NCBI RefSeq assembly: GCF_016110345.1
Contig: NZ_AP019011.1
Location: 1,674,001-1,738,000, forward strand
Direction: 5' to 3'
From: Fluviibacter phosphoraccumulans
Lineage (GTDB): Bacteria; Pseudomonadota; Gammaproteobacteria; Burkholderiales; Rhodocyclaceae
Length of the DNA stretch: 64,000 nucleotides
A program made the position numbers and the translations under genes. This document shows positions 26,107 to 33,761 of this stretch, one piece after another; the stretch's first letter is position 1; each line of letters begins with the position of its first letter. The notes under the pieces were generated by a model. That model saw only the letters and a program-made list of their open reading frames with translations. It was not told the origin of the DNA and made no database searches.

Positions 26107-26271
26107 CTATTCCTCTTTTTGTTCCTCTTTGGCTAAGTAACTAGCGAACTCCTTATTTTCTTTTTTTGCTTCGTACACACTTTCTCCCGTAAGGACAAAG
26201 AGGCGAATGATTTTATATATACCCCAGATGACTATGATCGGAAGCACAATCCACAACAAGATGAGCGGCAT
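26107..26271 (-). CDS. Small single-span membrane protein, 54 residues
   Basis: A 54-codon frame encodes one hydrophobic helix (residues 2-19) and a charged Lys/Glu-rich tail ending in KEEQKEE, probably helical and cytoplasmic. GGGAG lies 8 bases before the ATG at 26271, which supports translation. The family is not recognised. It lies upstream of nothing in its own direction except the tRNA, and downstream of the ThrE-type gene by 127 bp. Confidence 0.5.
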   Translation of the reverse strand: MPLILLWIVLPIIVIWGIYKIIRLFVLTGESVYEAKKENKEFASYLAKEEQKEE

Positions 26272-26398
26272 CTTTAAAACTCCCCAAAATTAAAGGCATG
26301 AGCTCTCACCCACGCCTCCATGCCTACTGTTCAGAGATGCAGGCTTTGTAACGCTTATACTTTCCCGCCTCTGTGCTCTTTTTATTATAAGGTATGCG

Positions 26399-27712
26399 CT
26401 ATTTGTTTTCGTAAAAATATCGGTCAATCGCTAATTTGGGTACGATCACCCCAAACGCAATTGCAAGGCAGATCACCATGGCCGTGATGCCCTCTGCTGT
26501 CGCAGCGGGCAAGATCGACGGCGCGCTCTTTTCTGCGTTCATGTATATCTCAACGAGTGCGCTTGACATGCGAAACAGAAAAACACCCGGCATCATGGAT
26601 ACTACCGACGCAAAAGCCAAAGCGGCAAAGGGGATTTTTAGCCTGTGCGCCAAAGGCGTCGCAACCAACCCCGCAAAAAAACAAGCCACTGCTACACCTA
26701 TAGGTGCGCTATAGCCCATCTCGATGGCGCTCCATCGCATTGCATGTGCCGACATGCCAATCAAAACGGGGATGATAAGTATGCGCCAAGGCATCGAGAA
26801 AAAAGCCCCAAAAGCAGCAACGGCAACGCCCGCGGCGATAACGTCCGTAACTATCGGCACGCTTTGAGTACCCATTGCTTGAGCCAGCGTTTGACCACCG
26901 ACGCAAAGCCCCAAGAACAAGCCCAAACAAATCATCAAAACAATCAAACTCGCGTACACCAATCGAGCTATGCCCAAATTGAGCCTGTTTCTGGCGAGAT
27001 CCAATGAAGCGTTGATGATGTGCGCGCCGGGCACAAGAATCATGCACGGACAAGCCTCGACAAACTGCAGATTTACATCGATGCCAAGACTTTGAACCGC
27101 TGCCCCAAAAGCGCCCGCAAGAAACGCAGCGCCGATTGGTTGCAAGAGAAAACTTTTACTATAGTGTGCAATTATTTTTCTAAAAACAGCACCGGCCGAA
27201 GCACTGAAGAAGACCAGTGACAACGTTAACCCATCGGTGACACCAAAGATAACGGCAAGCGCAGCTGCGCCAAGTCCTGCCATCAAAATGAAACGAATCG
27301 TCGATGCGGATGGCGCGCCTTCGATTTGTTTCAGTTGCTCTATGGCTTTCGCAGGCGCTAATTGGCCCAAGCTAACAGCATCGATCAATGCGGTAGTTTG
27401 CAAAACCTTGCTCATGTTCACGCCCGAAGGCGTCACCTCAACCTCTGCCCGCATTGGTGCCGCTAAAGATTCGGGGCATTTGTCACCATCGGGATTATCA
27501 AGTCTTACAGTAATTCGATCCCACGTGGGATACACATCCACCCGATAACCCAAGGCCGAACCCAAAAGGCGAACATCCTCAACCACTCGATGGGTGGTCT
27601 GACCGTTTTCAAATAACAGTCTTGCCGTTTCGCTAATCAGCTTTAGCGCAAGCGCTGGTGCAATCTCAGGGACAAGTTGCGGCATAGAGGCCACGGGAGC
27701 TTCAGGAATCAC
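26399..27712 (-). CDS. Threonine/serine exporter family protein (ThrE-like)
   Basis: Inner-membrane exporter of 437 residues that combines the two ThrE halves. A soluble N-terminal region (about 1-120, with LLFENGQTTHRVVEDVRLLG) precedes the five-helix PF06738 domain. A second hydrophobic PF12821-type block runs from about 290 to the end. Corynebacterium ThrE exports threonine and serine. Here the substrate is assumed from family only. The start is GTG at 27712; an ATG at codon 10 is an alternative. The base composition looks more AT-rich than core genes, in line with an accessory position. Confidence 0.85.
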   Translation of the reverse strand: MIPEAPVASMPQLVPEIAPALALKLISETARLLFENGQTTHRVVEDVRLLGSALGYRVDVYPTWDRITVRLDNPDGDKCPESLAAPMRAEVEVTPSGVNMSKVLQTTALIDAVSLGQLAPAKAIEQLKQIEGAPSASTIRFILMAGLGAAALAVIFGVTDGLTLSLVFFSASAGAVFRKIIAHYSKSFLLQPIGAAFLAGAFGAAVQSLGIDVNLQFVEACPCMILVPGAHIINASLDLARNRLNLGIARLVYASLIVLMICLGLFLGLCVGGQTLAQAMGTQSVPIVTDVIAAGVAVAAFGAFFSMPWRILIIPVLIGMSAHAMRWSAIEMGYSAPIGVAVACFFAGLVATPLAHRLKIPFAALAFASVVSMMPGVFLFRMSSALVEIYMNAEKSAPSILPAATAEGITAMVICLAIAFGVIVPKLAIDRYFYENK

Positions 27713-27820
27713 GCAATTTTTTCCAGATTGTAGACAAGGTAATCCCTATAAAGAAACCTACACTAAACGCACCGTCGCCAGAATACACCCGCATGCTATT
27801 TCGATACGAATACGGGTCAT

Positions 27821-28192
27821 TTAGTTCTCACCCTCCTGCTCTGCCTCTGCAAGCATCGCGGCAATAGAAATGAGCCCCTCTGATTCAGCGGCCTCGGATA
27901 TCTCTTCCAGTCGCGCGCCTGAGGCAATCAGTACGGCGGTTTGGCATTTCGGTGGCAGGTCTTGATACATCTCCACCAAACGCGAACGCACACAAGCCAG
28001 TGGTTTTTCGCCTTCACTCTCGCCAACTTCCAGGGCCGCGAACAAAGATGCTGCAAGTACCTGTAATCCATCTCTCACTGCAAACGACGCAACAACCTCC
28101 GCGCTGCAATGATTCCTAATGGCGATCGCTGTTAGAGAATCAAGAGGGATAGACCCCTTCGTTTCATCGATGATGCGCTGTACCGGATCCAT
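27821..28192 (-). CDS. Hypothetical protein, 123 residues
   Basis: Not recognised. The product is acidic, mostly helical by composition and without signal peptide or membrane segments; the C terminus is Glu/Ala-rich. AAGGAGG stands 5 bases before the ATG, an excellent ribosome binding site, so it is very likely expressed. It precedes the ThrE-type gene in the same direction by about 110 bp. No motif allows a functional proposal. Confidence 0.65.
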   Translation of the reverse strand: MDPVQRIIDETKGSIPLDSLTAIAIRNHCSAEVVASFAVRDGLQVLAASLFAALEVGESEGEKPLACVRSRLVEMYQDLPPKCQTAVLIASGARLEEISEAAESEGLISIAAMLAEAEQEGEN

Positions 28193-28376
28193 TGGAGCCT
28201 CCTTAGAAAATCGTTAATTTGATCCTGCGCTCAACGCTGCGGTTTGTCTATGTGCGATGCAGAACTGCCAAATGCCCCCCCAAACTGTCGTCGCTATCAA
28301 TTCCCCGGATCAGTTTCTCGGGAAGGACACATTACAGCCAGACCACCTAAACAAGCCGTTAACAAAGGTTTGCTCA

Positions 28377-28712
28377 TCACGTTGGTGCCTTAGTCAGATC
28401 AGACCCACAATGCTTGCATTTGATCGCTTCCGATTTAATATATTCGGCGCAGTACGGACATTTCTTTTCAGCGGGGCGCGACCAGGTAGAGTACTGATCG
28501 CCAAAAAATGCCCAGACCACTAGCAGCAGCCAGCCCAGCATCGTCCAGCCAAAGAGAATATTGAGGACGACGATCAAGAACAGACTGCTGTGGTGTCGAT
28601 ACCCAGCAACGATGGTCGGCATAAAATATAGGGCAATCGCCAAGATCATCAGCAACCACATGTAAATCATTGGCACGCCAAAGTTCATCGTCTGAACCAT
28701 CATTTCATTCAT
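28377..28712 (-). CDS. Superinfection-immunity-domain protein with zinc ribbon
   Basis: The 111 residues have two or three membrane segments. The PF14373-type pattern is ALYFMPTIVAGYRHHSS followed by a second helix containing LFGWTMLGWLLLVVWAF. A C-terminal zinc ribbon (CPYCAEYIKSEAIKCKHCGSDL, four Cys) follows. The domain is named after phage T4 Imm, but such proteins are widespread in bacteria outside prophages and their role there is unknown. No other phage gene is adjacent. The start ATG at 28712 is followed within four codons by other Met codons. Confidence 0.75.
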   Translation of the reverse strand: MNEMMVQTMNFGVPMIYMWLLMILAIALYFMPTIVAGYRHHSSLFLIVVLNILFGWTMLGWLLLVVWAFFGDQYSTWSRPAEKKCPYCAEYIKSEAIKCKHCGSDLTKAPT

Positions 28713-28804
28713 TGATATTTCCTAACTTGTTTTACAGACAACGCTCTTACATTAGCTCACGCTAGAACGCAGGCCAGGGTTGTTTGCCCAGTTTTTACTG
28801 GAAC

Positions 28805-29107
28805 TTACTTGTTCTTGCCTTCACCTTTTTTAGAGGTGCTCTTAGACTTTTGCTTAGACTTAGCGTCACCATTACCCAATGAGAATGATGTGCCACCATC
28901 CTTCTTCTGTTGCCCTGGCGCGTAGTCTGTTGCGGTGCCGCCGTATTCTTTTTTCATCTGCCCCGGGGCGGTCTCCTGGCCCTTGCTACCGGAGGCGTTA
29001 TCCGGCGCAATTTTTACAGTACCCGACGGGGAAATAGAAATGCTTTGCGCAAAGGCCACACTTGAAGCAAGCACCAGACTTGTGACAACAACGGCTGTTT
29101 TTTTCAT
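28805..29107 (-). CDS. Secreted 100-residue protein with APGQ repeats
   Basis: A signal peptide (MKKTAVVVTSLVLASSVAFA) precedes a short polar mature region. It contains two APGQ(M/Q)KK elements about 20 residues apart and a very Lys/Ser-rich tail. AAGGAG lies 8 bases before the ATG at 29107. The family is unknown to me; small periplasmic proteins with APGQ motifs occur in several Proteobacteria. It is divergent from the BamE-like lipoprotein gene. Confidence 0.65.
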   Translation of the reverse strand: MKKTAVVVTSLVLASSVAFAQSISISPSGTVKIAPDNASGSKGQETAPGQMKKEYGGTATDYAPGQQKKDGGTSFSLGNGDAKSKQKSKSTSKKGEGKNK

Positions 29108-29252
29108 GACATCATCTCCTTGAAGGGTCTGTTCGATCGATTTCCTGTTGGCGTTCTTACTATGAACAATACATAATCTGCGGTGAGATTCGTCATCACG
29201 ATCGCACCACCCCTCCATGCATTGAAGTATTTCACACTTTGGGAAAACAAAC

Positions 29253-29807
29253 ATGCACGCCCTGCGGACTCTTTTTAAACACCATAAGGCCTGGCTCCTA
29301 TTAAGCGTAACCGCTTTTCTTTACGGATGTGCGGGCTATTCCGGCGCGGGCTTAAAACCGGGTATCGCGACAATCACTGACGTAGAAAGCACAATGGGGC
29401 AACCCGCTCTCGCATGGAAAAACAAGCAAGGCCAAGTCGTACAGTTGGCTTACCCCAGAGGTCCGGCTGGCTACGTAACCTTTATGGCTTTTTTTAATGA
29501 TGCAGGCAAGCTGGAAAAGATCGAACAGGTGCTCGATGAACGGCACTTTGCGCTGATCAAGACCGGTGCGACGCAAGAGGAGGTGCTTCGCATCATCGGC
29601 CCGTATCGCGACACCAATGTGTTTAGCGCCAGAGATGAGCTCGATTGGAACTACGGTTACTGCTCGCAGAATCTACAGCGCATGGCTTACTCTGTGATGT
29701 TCGATACCAAAACTGGCCTGGTGACCGGCGGCCAAACCAATCCGGATCCGTTATTCCCCGCCGGCAGAATGTACGCCCAACCCTGCGCCCCCTGGACCGG
29801 AAACTAA
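29253..29807 (+). CDS. BamE/SmpA-like lipoprotein
   Basis: Lipoprotein of 184 residues with signal and lipobox LYGC (Cys near residue 26). It then has a duplicated small alpha-beta unit: TDVESTMGQPALAWKNKQGQVVQLAY and GATQEEVLRIIGPYRDTNVF. This is the fold pattern of the SmpA/OmlA (BamE) domain. The true bamE is usually shorter, near 110-150 residues, and next to fur, so this is a homologue of unknown role at the outer membrane. Confidence 0.7.
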   Translation: MHALRTLFKHHKAWLLLSVTAFLYGCAGYSGAGLKPGIATITDVESTMGQPALAWKNKQGQVVQLAYPRGPAGYVTFMAFFNDAGKLEKIEQVLDERHFALIKTGATQEEVLRIIGPYRDTNVFSARDELDWNYGYCSQNLQRMAYSVMFDTKTGLVTGGQTNPDPLFPAGRMYAQPCAPWTGN

Positions 29808-29936
29808 GGGCGGCTTCATCGCATTAAGAATCATCAGACCATTCATCCCCACACACCACGTCATCGTTAACAGACCCGTTATGTAGGCGGTCATTTGCTG
29901 TGCCGGCGTAAAATCGGGCAAGGGCGGTATCGGCAT
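29751..29936 (-). CDS. Possible small membrane peptide, 61 residues
   Basis: A frame starting at an ATG preceded by AAGG encodes a Pro-rich start, one hydrophobic helix (AYITGLLTMTWCVGMNGLMIL) and a Gly-rich end. It overlaps the 3' end of the BamE-like gene by 57 bp on the opposite strand. No family is recognised, so it could be spurious. Confidence 0.25.
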   Translation of the reverse strand: MPIPPLPDFTPAQQMTAYITGLLTMTWCVGMNGLMILNAMKPPLVSGPGGAGLGVHSAGGE

Positions 29937-30023
29937 GACCTTATTTTTCATGCGCCTATTAGACTCGCTAAACATCATAGATGCAAGCCGGGTCTGATAC
30001 GATTAGCTGATAAGGAGCTACTC

Positions 30024-30470
30024 ATGACCGCTATGCCGCATCTTAAAAACGCACTGATTGTTGCAACGATGAGCGCTGTCGTCTCACTTGCCCATGCCGA
30101 AGAAAAACACAAATTCGGTAAGGCCGCCATGACGGGTGAGCAAACCTACAAAGCGGTCTGTGTCACCTGCCATGGCGAAGGCTTAGCGGGTGCCCCCAAG
30201 GCGGGCAACCGCCGCGCCTGGGCACCACTCATTGCTGAAGGCTATAACGACTTGGTGGGCAGCGCACTCACCGGTGTACGCATGATGCCGCCGAAGGGGG
30301 GTGCGCCCGAGTTGTACGATATCGAGGTCGCACGCGCGGTTGTCTATATGGTATCGCTGGCGGGTGGGCAATTTCCTGAACCCACCGAGGCCAACCTGAA
30401 AGCCGCCCGTCTGGATGGTGAAAAACGTCATGCAGCACGCTTGAAAACTGCAGCAGCCAGTCGCCGCTAA
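30024..30470 (+). CDS. Class I c-type cytochrome (c5-like)
   Basis: Periplasmic electron carrier of 148 residues. A signal peptide (cleavage after LAHA, near residue 22) is followed by one heme site CVTCH near residue 48 and a likely axial Met in the VRMMPPKGG segment. The Lys/Arg-rich C-terminal tail is unusual. AAGGAG precedes the ATG at 30024. It is the first gene of a tight cluster with a DUF5993-like peptide, a DsbB variant and an outer-membrane protein, so it may accept electrons from disulfide formation or act in respiration; this link is inferred. Confidence 0.88.
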   Translation: MTAMPHLKNALIVATMSAVVSLAHAEEKHKFGKAAMTGEQTYKAVCVTCHGEGLAGAPKAGNRRAWAPLIAEGYNDLVGSALTGVRMMPPKGGAPELYDIEVARAVVYMVSLAGGQFPEPTEANLKAARLDGEKRHAARLKTAAASRR

Positions 30471-30485
30471 CCACCAGGATCCCTT

Positions 30486-30638
30486 ATGTTTATTGTCTTT
30501 CTTGCCGCCACCTGCGCGGCGCTCCTCATTCTCAACGGACGCCGCAGCGCTGGCCTGGTGTGCAGCCTGCTGACCATTGCCGTGCTTGCCGGTTTACTGG
30601 TCCACCATATGACCGACAAACTACCGATCAGCCTGTGA
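30486..30638 (+). CDS. DUF5993-like small membrane protein, 50 residues
   Basis: A 50-residue product made of two hydrophobic helices joined by an RR-containing turn, ending in HHMTDKLPISL. This matches the short proteins annotated DUF5993, as I recall them. They tend to sit directly upstream of a DsbB-type gene, as here (7 bp gap). AGGA lies upstream of the ATG. It is likely a partner or assembly factor of the DsbB variant. Confidence 0.65.
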   Translation: MFIVFLAATCAALLILNGRRSAGLVCSLLTIAVLAGLLVHHMTDKLPISL

Positions 30639-30645
30639 GCCGCCC

Positions 30646-31200
30646 ATGTATCTATCTAGAGTGACGTACCTACTTAATACCCTGGCGCTTGCCATCATCA
30701 CCGCTGTTCTTGGTGGTGCCTTTATTGAACAACTGGTCATGGGTGAATTGCCCTGCCCGCTGTGCCTCTTGCAGCGCGCCGGGCTCATCGCCGTTGGTCT
30801 GGGCTTTTTGCTCAATCTACGCTTCGGCATACAACCGGCACACTATGGCGTTGCCCTGCTCGGCAGTCTTGTGGGCGCCGCCGCTTCAATGCGTCAAATT
30901 CTGCTGCACATCGCACCAGGCGATCCGGGTTATAGCGGTGCGGTCTTTGGGTTGCACTTGTACTCATGGTCGTTTGTGTCGTTCGTCTGCCTGATGATCG
31001 GTATCGGCATTCTGCTACTGGAGCCTGTAGGTAATACCCGGCCCCAGAGCCGCGGCCGAATCGTGGCCTTAACCATGCTGGGATTCGTCGCCATCGTCCT
31101 GGCCAATCTGGTCTCGACCCTGCTGGAATGTGGCCTGACACAATGTCCCGATGATCCCGTCAGCTATATGTGGCTGGACGCCCTCAAATCTCGGTTTTGA
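30646..31200 (+). CDS. DsbB-family disulfide bond formation protein, variant
   Basis: Inner-membrane thiol oxidoreductase-like protein of 184 residues. The quinone-side active pair is present as C37-P-L-C40, followed by the conserved Arg (LLQRAG). The second periplasmic loop, which holds the other cysteine pair in E. coli DsbB, has none. Instead a C-x4-C pair (C162, C167) lies after an apparent fifth helix, which would place it in the periplasm. This rearranged form may oxidise a different partner. It overlaps the next gene by one base. No DsbA is in the window; DsbC is at 46.1 kb. Confidence 0.82.
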   Translation: MYLSRVTYLLNTLALAIITAVLGGAFIEQLVMGELPCPLCLLQRAGLIAVGLGFLLNLRFGIQPAHYGVALLGSLVGAAASMRQILLHIAPGDPGYSGAVFGLHLYSWSFVSFVCLMIGIGILLLEPVGNTRPQSRGRIVALTMLGFVAIVLANLVSTLLECGLTQCPDDPVSYMWLDALKSRF

Positions 31201-31967
31201 TGCCTATTAGACGCGCAGGGATTGTGCTGGGCCTCCTCGGCTCAGTAAGCGTAGCCCTAGCGGATACGCCCAATGGCTGGCTGGAAACCTGGGCCTACCG
31301 CACAGCGGATAGCCCCAACAGCTTCAGCAACATGGTGCAGCTGCGTTACTACCAGCCTTTCGCCCTGCCCAGCGCCGACCCTGGCTGGCTAGGGATGATG
31401 CGCCTGGATACATCGGTGATCTCTAACAGCGGCCCTGCCTTTCCCGGAGAATCCGGCAATCAATTCAACCCGGGCAATACCCGCTTAACGCTCTGGGCCA
31501 ATACGCCGCAAATATCCGAACAACTCCAGGGCTCGGCCGGGTTTCGCGTCTCTGCGCCAACGGGCTATAACAACCCTAATTACAGCGCCAGCCAATGGGT
31601 GGCTGGGCCACAACTGGGGATGAGCTGGGCACCCAGCAACGCCGGATGGTTTACCGATTTTTCACCGTTGGCGCGTTACATGATGGGGTTTAGCGCCGTC
31701 AGCCCAGCCGTCACCACGCTAAACCGCGGACTTGAGCTTTATCCCAGCGTCGGCATGCGTTTGACGGATCGAATGACCCTGCGATTGTGGGACGAAAACG
31801 CCTTTGTGCTGAATACCAATACCGGCGTCTGGTTTCTGCCCGTCGATGCCTATGCTACTTATGATTTAACAAAACACTGGTCAGCCAGTCTGGGCGGTGC
31901 CAAACGCCTGACGAACACCAGCCAGTACGACTGGGTCGGCTACGGCCGCGTCGTCTATCGCTTTTAA
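31200..31967 (+). CDS. Putative outer-membrane beta-barrel protein
   Basis: The 255 residues begin with a signal peptide (cleavage near ALA-DT, residue 22) and continue with alternating amphipathic strands rich in aromatic residues. The end is GRVVYRF, with the terminal Phe typical of outer-membrane proteins. Family not firmly recognised; the pattern recalls transporter-like barrels of the phenol-degradation (MetA pathway) type. Its ATG shares a base with the DsbB-variant stop codon, so the two are coupled. It could be a substrate or an export partner of that oxidase. Confidence 0.6.
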   Translation: MPIRRAGIVLGLLGSVSVALADTPNGWLETWAYRTADSPNSFSNMVQLRYYQPFALPSADPGWLGMMRLDTSVISNSGPAFPGESGNQFNPGNTRLTLWANTPQISEQLQGSAGFRVSAPTGYNNPNYSASQWVAGPQLGMSWAPSNAGWFTDFSPLARYMMGFSAVSPAVTTLNRGLELYPSVGMRLTDRMTLRLWDENAFVLNTNTGVWFLPVDAYATYDLTKHWSASLGGAKRLTNTSQYDWVGYGRVVYRF

Positions 31968-31977
31968 TTCTGCGCAA

Positions 31978-32005
31978 AAAAGGCGAGGAACCTCCCTCGC
32001 CTTTT
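31978..32005. terminator. Bidirectional terminator between convergent genes
   Basis: Perfect 11-bp stem AAAAGGCGAGG (31978-31988) with CCTCGCCTTTT (31995-32005) and a six-base loop. It has A and T runs on both sides, so it can serve both the outer-membrane protein gene and bdhA. Confidence 0.85.
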
Positions 32006-32026
32006 CATTTGCAAGCAACTAACGAA

Positions 32027-32809
32027 TTACTGCATGAACCAGCCGTGGCTTACGATAATCGACTGACCATTAATGGCCGTCGAGTCAAAACCTGCCAGAA
32101 AAGCGACCGTTTCAGCAATGTCCTCCGTTGTGGTGAACTCACCATCAACCGTGTCCTTCAGCATGACGTTCTTAATCACTTCCTGTTCAGTAATATGCAG
32201 TTCTGCGGCTTGTTGCGGAATCTGCTTCTCGACCAACGGCGTGCGCACAAAACCCGGGCACACCACATTGGCCGTTACACCCTTCGGACCGCCTTCTTTA
32301 GCAACGACACGCGCCAGACCCAGAAGGCCATGCTTCGCCGTGACATACGCTGCCTTCAGCTTTGAGGCTTCATGCGAGTGCACCGAACCCATATAAATAA
32401 TGCGGCCACCGTTACCGCCGGCATACATATGCTTGATCGCCGCCTGCGTCGTCAGGAAAGCCCCGTCCAGGTGAATCGACAGCAGCTTCTTCCAATCGGC
32501 GAACGGAAACTCTTCAATCGGCCACACAATTTGAATACCCGCATTGGAAACCAGTACGTCAATAGCCCCGAAGGTATCAACGCATTTCTGGATGCCCTCA
32601 TTCACCTGCGCTTCATTCGTCACATCCATATTGACGGCGATGGCCTCGCCACCCGCTTTTTTAATTTCGTCGACGACCAGATTGGAGTTGTCGAGGCTGA
32701 GATCAGCAATCACCAACTTGGCGCCTTTGGCGGCCATGTTCAACGCACATTCACGACCAATACCACTGGCAGCGCCAGTAACCAGAGCAACTTTACCTTT
32801 GAGCGACAT
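32027..32809 (-). CDS. bdhA: 3-hydroxybutyrate dehydrogenase
   Basis: Short-chain dehydrogenase that oxidises D-3-hydroxybutyrate to acetoacetate with NAD, the step that returns stored polyhydroxybutyrate to metabolism. The 260 residues show TGAASGIG (cofactor loop), NAGIQ, and the catalytic Ser-Tyr-Lys arrangement (GSVHSHEA, then YVTAKHG). The conserved Gln/Lys-rich C terminus VSHGWFMQ matches BDH. The ATG at 32809 is preferred over 32815 because AAGGAAG is better spaced. It is followed on the transcript by nothing in frame and preceded by adc, which acts on its product. Confidence 0.92.
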   Translation of the reverse strand: MSLKGKVALVTGAASGIGRECALNMAAKGAKLVIADLSLDNSNLVVDEIKKAGGEAIAVNMDVTNEAQVNEGIQKCVDTFGAIDVLVSNAGIQIVWPIEEFPFADWKKLLSIHLDGAFLTTQAAIKHMYAGGNGGRIIYMGSVHSHEASKLKAAYVTAKHGLLGLARVVAKEGGPKGVTANVVCPGFVRTPLVEKQIPQQAAELHITEQEVIKNVMLKDTVDGEFTTTEDIAETVAFLAGFDSTAINGQSIIVSHGWFMQ

Positions 32810-32837
32810 AATCATTCTTCCTTTAACGTTAGAAAAG

Positions 32838-33584
32838 TTACTTCAAATAATCCAAAACAATTTCACCGGCGCCAATGGTGTAGGTGTCACAGACCAGATG
32901 CTTGGCACCGACAATTTCCAGGACGGGTAAATCGGCGACAGGCGCCAGTGCGTGCTTGAACAACTCCAGCTGTGCCGGGCCTGTCCATGCTTGGGCAATG
33001 CGTACATTCTGGGCGTAGTAACGGACTAACTGGCAAATACCTGCGCTGCCATCCGGATTCGGAATAATCTTGAGCAGATAGTTCGGCGAGGCCATCATCT
33101 TCTTGCTTTCGGCATCGGCGTCCATTGGCGTGTATTTGTAGCCCATGGTGCCATTGGCCACACGAATCTTGCCGTAGTCCAGCGTGCCGACCAGCGCATC
33201 CCCATCGACTTCAAGCACCGGTTTCGCCAGCTTCTTCGGGAATCCCCATATCTCACGACCACCCGCCGTCGGCGCTTCGTCATCCAGATACAGATAGTTG
33301 CTGTATCCACCGGCCTTGCCATCCTGGTCGATGATCGAAATGATTTGACCGCTCTCCGTGTAATTGCCGAAACCTGCCGAATCCGGCATGCGAATGAACT
33401 CGAAATTAACAATCGGATCTTTAATCGTCAGCGGTTCCGGCACCACCTTGCGCAGCAGCTCCGGATCGGTCCGGTAACTGATGATCAGAAACTCCCGACC
33501 GAAAAACTCGTAAGGACCCTTCGAGTAGGCAGGGCTCATGTAAGGCATGGCAAATGCGTTCTTGCGGATTTCTTCAATATTCAT
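32838..33584 (-). CDS. adc: Acetoacetate decarboxylase
   Basis: Decarboxylates acetoacetate to acetone and CO2. The 248 residues contain the Schiff-base lysine pair in GFPKKLAKP (near residue 115-116), the RTDPELLRKVVPEPL opening and the conserved Glu in the ESGQ segment, as in the clostridial enzyme. AGGAG lies 10 bases before the ATG. The gene precedes bdhA by 28 bp in the same direction, so the operon would lead from 3-hydroxybutyrate via acetoacetate to acetone, or the enzyme may act on a related keto acid. Confidence 0.93.
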   Translation of the reverse strand: MNIEEIRKNAFAMPYMSPAYSKGPYEFFGREFLIISYRTDPELLRKVVPEPLTIKDPIVNFEFIRMPDSAGFGNYTESGQIISIIDQDGKAGGYSNYLYLDDEAPTAGGREIWGFPKKLAKPVLEVDGDALVGTLDYGKIRVANGTMGYKYTPMDADAESKKMMASPNYLLKIIPNPDGSAGICQLVRYYAQNVRIAQAWTGPAQLELFKHALAPVADLPVLEIVGAKHLVCDTYTIGAGEIVLDYLK

Positions 33585-33761
33585 CGATCTGATCTCCTGG
33601 AAATAGACTGCAATATAACAAGCCGTTGCAACAAACCGTCGAATATACTCTGACTTCGTGATAGTTTTACACCCTCGACCCTAAATCTTGCACAAACCCA
33701 GTTTTATCTATCCGATTAAAAAACAGGTTTTAGAACGCGCCACTCAAGAGGAATACCGTTC

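Noticed and set aside
28257..28523. Plus-strand open frame of 88 codons
   Set aside because: It overlaps the better supported Imm-type gene on the other strand and its translation has no domain pattern.
29895..30023. Extended N terminus of the cytochrome c gene
   Set aside because: The signal peptide and ribosome binding site both point to the ATG at 30024.
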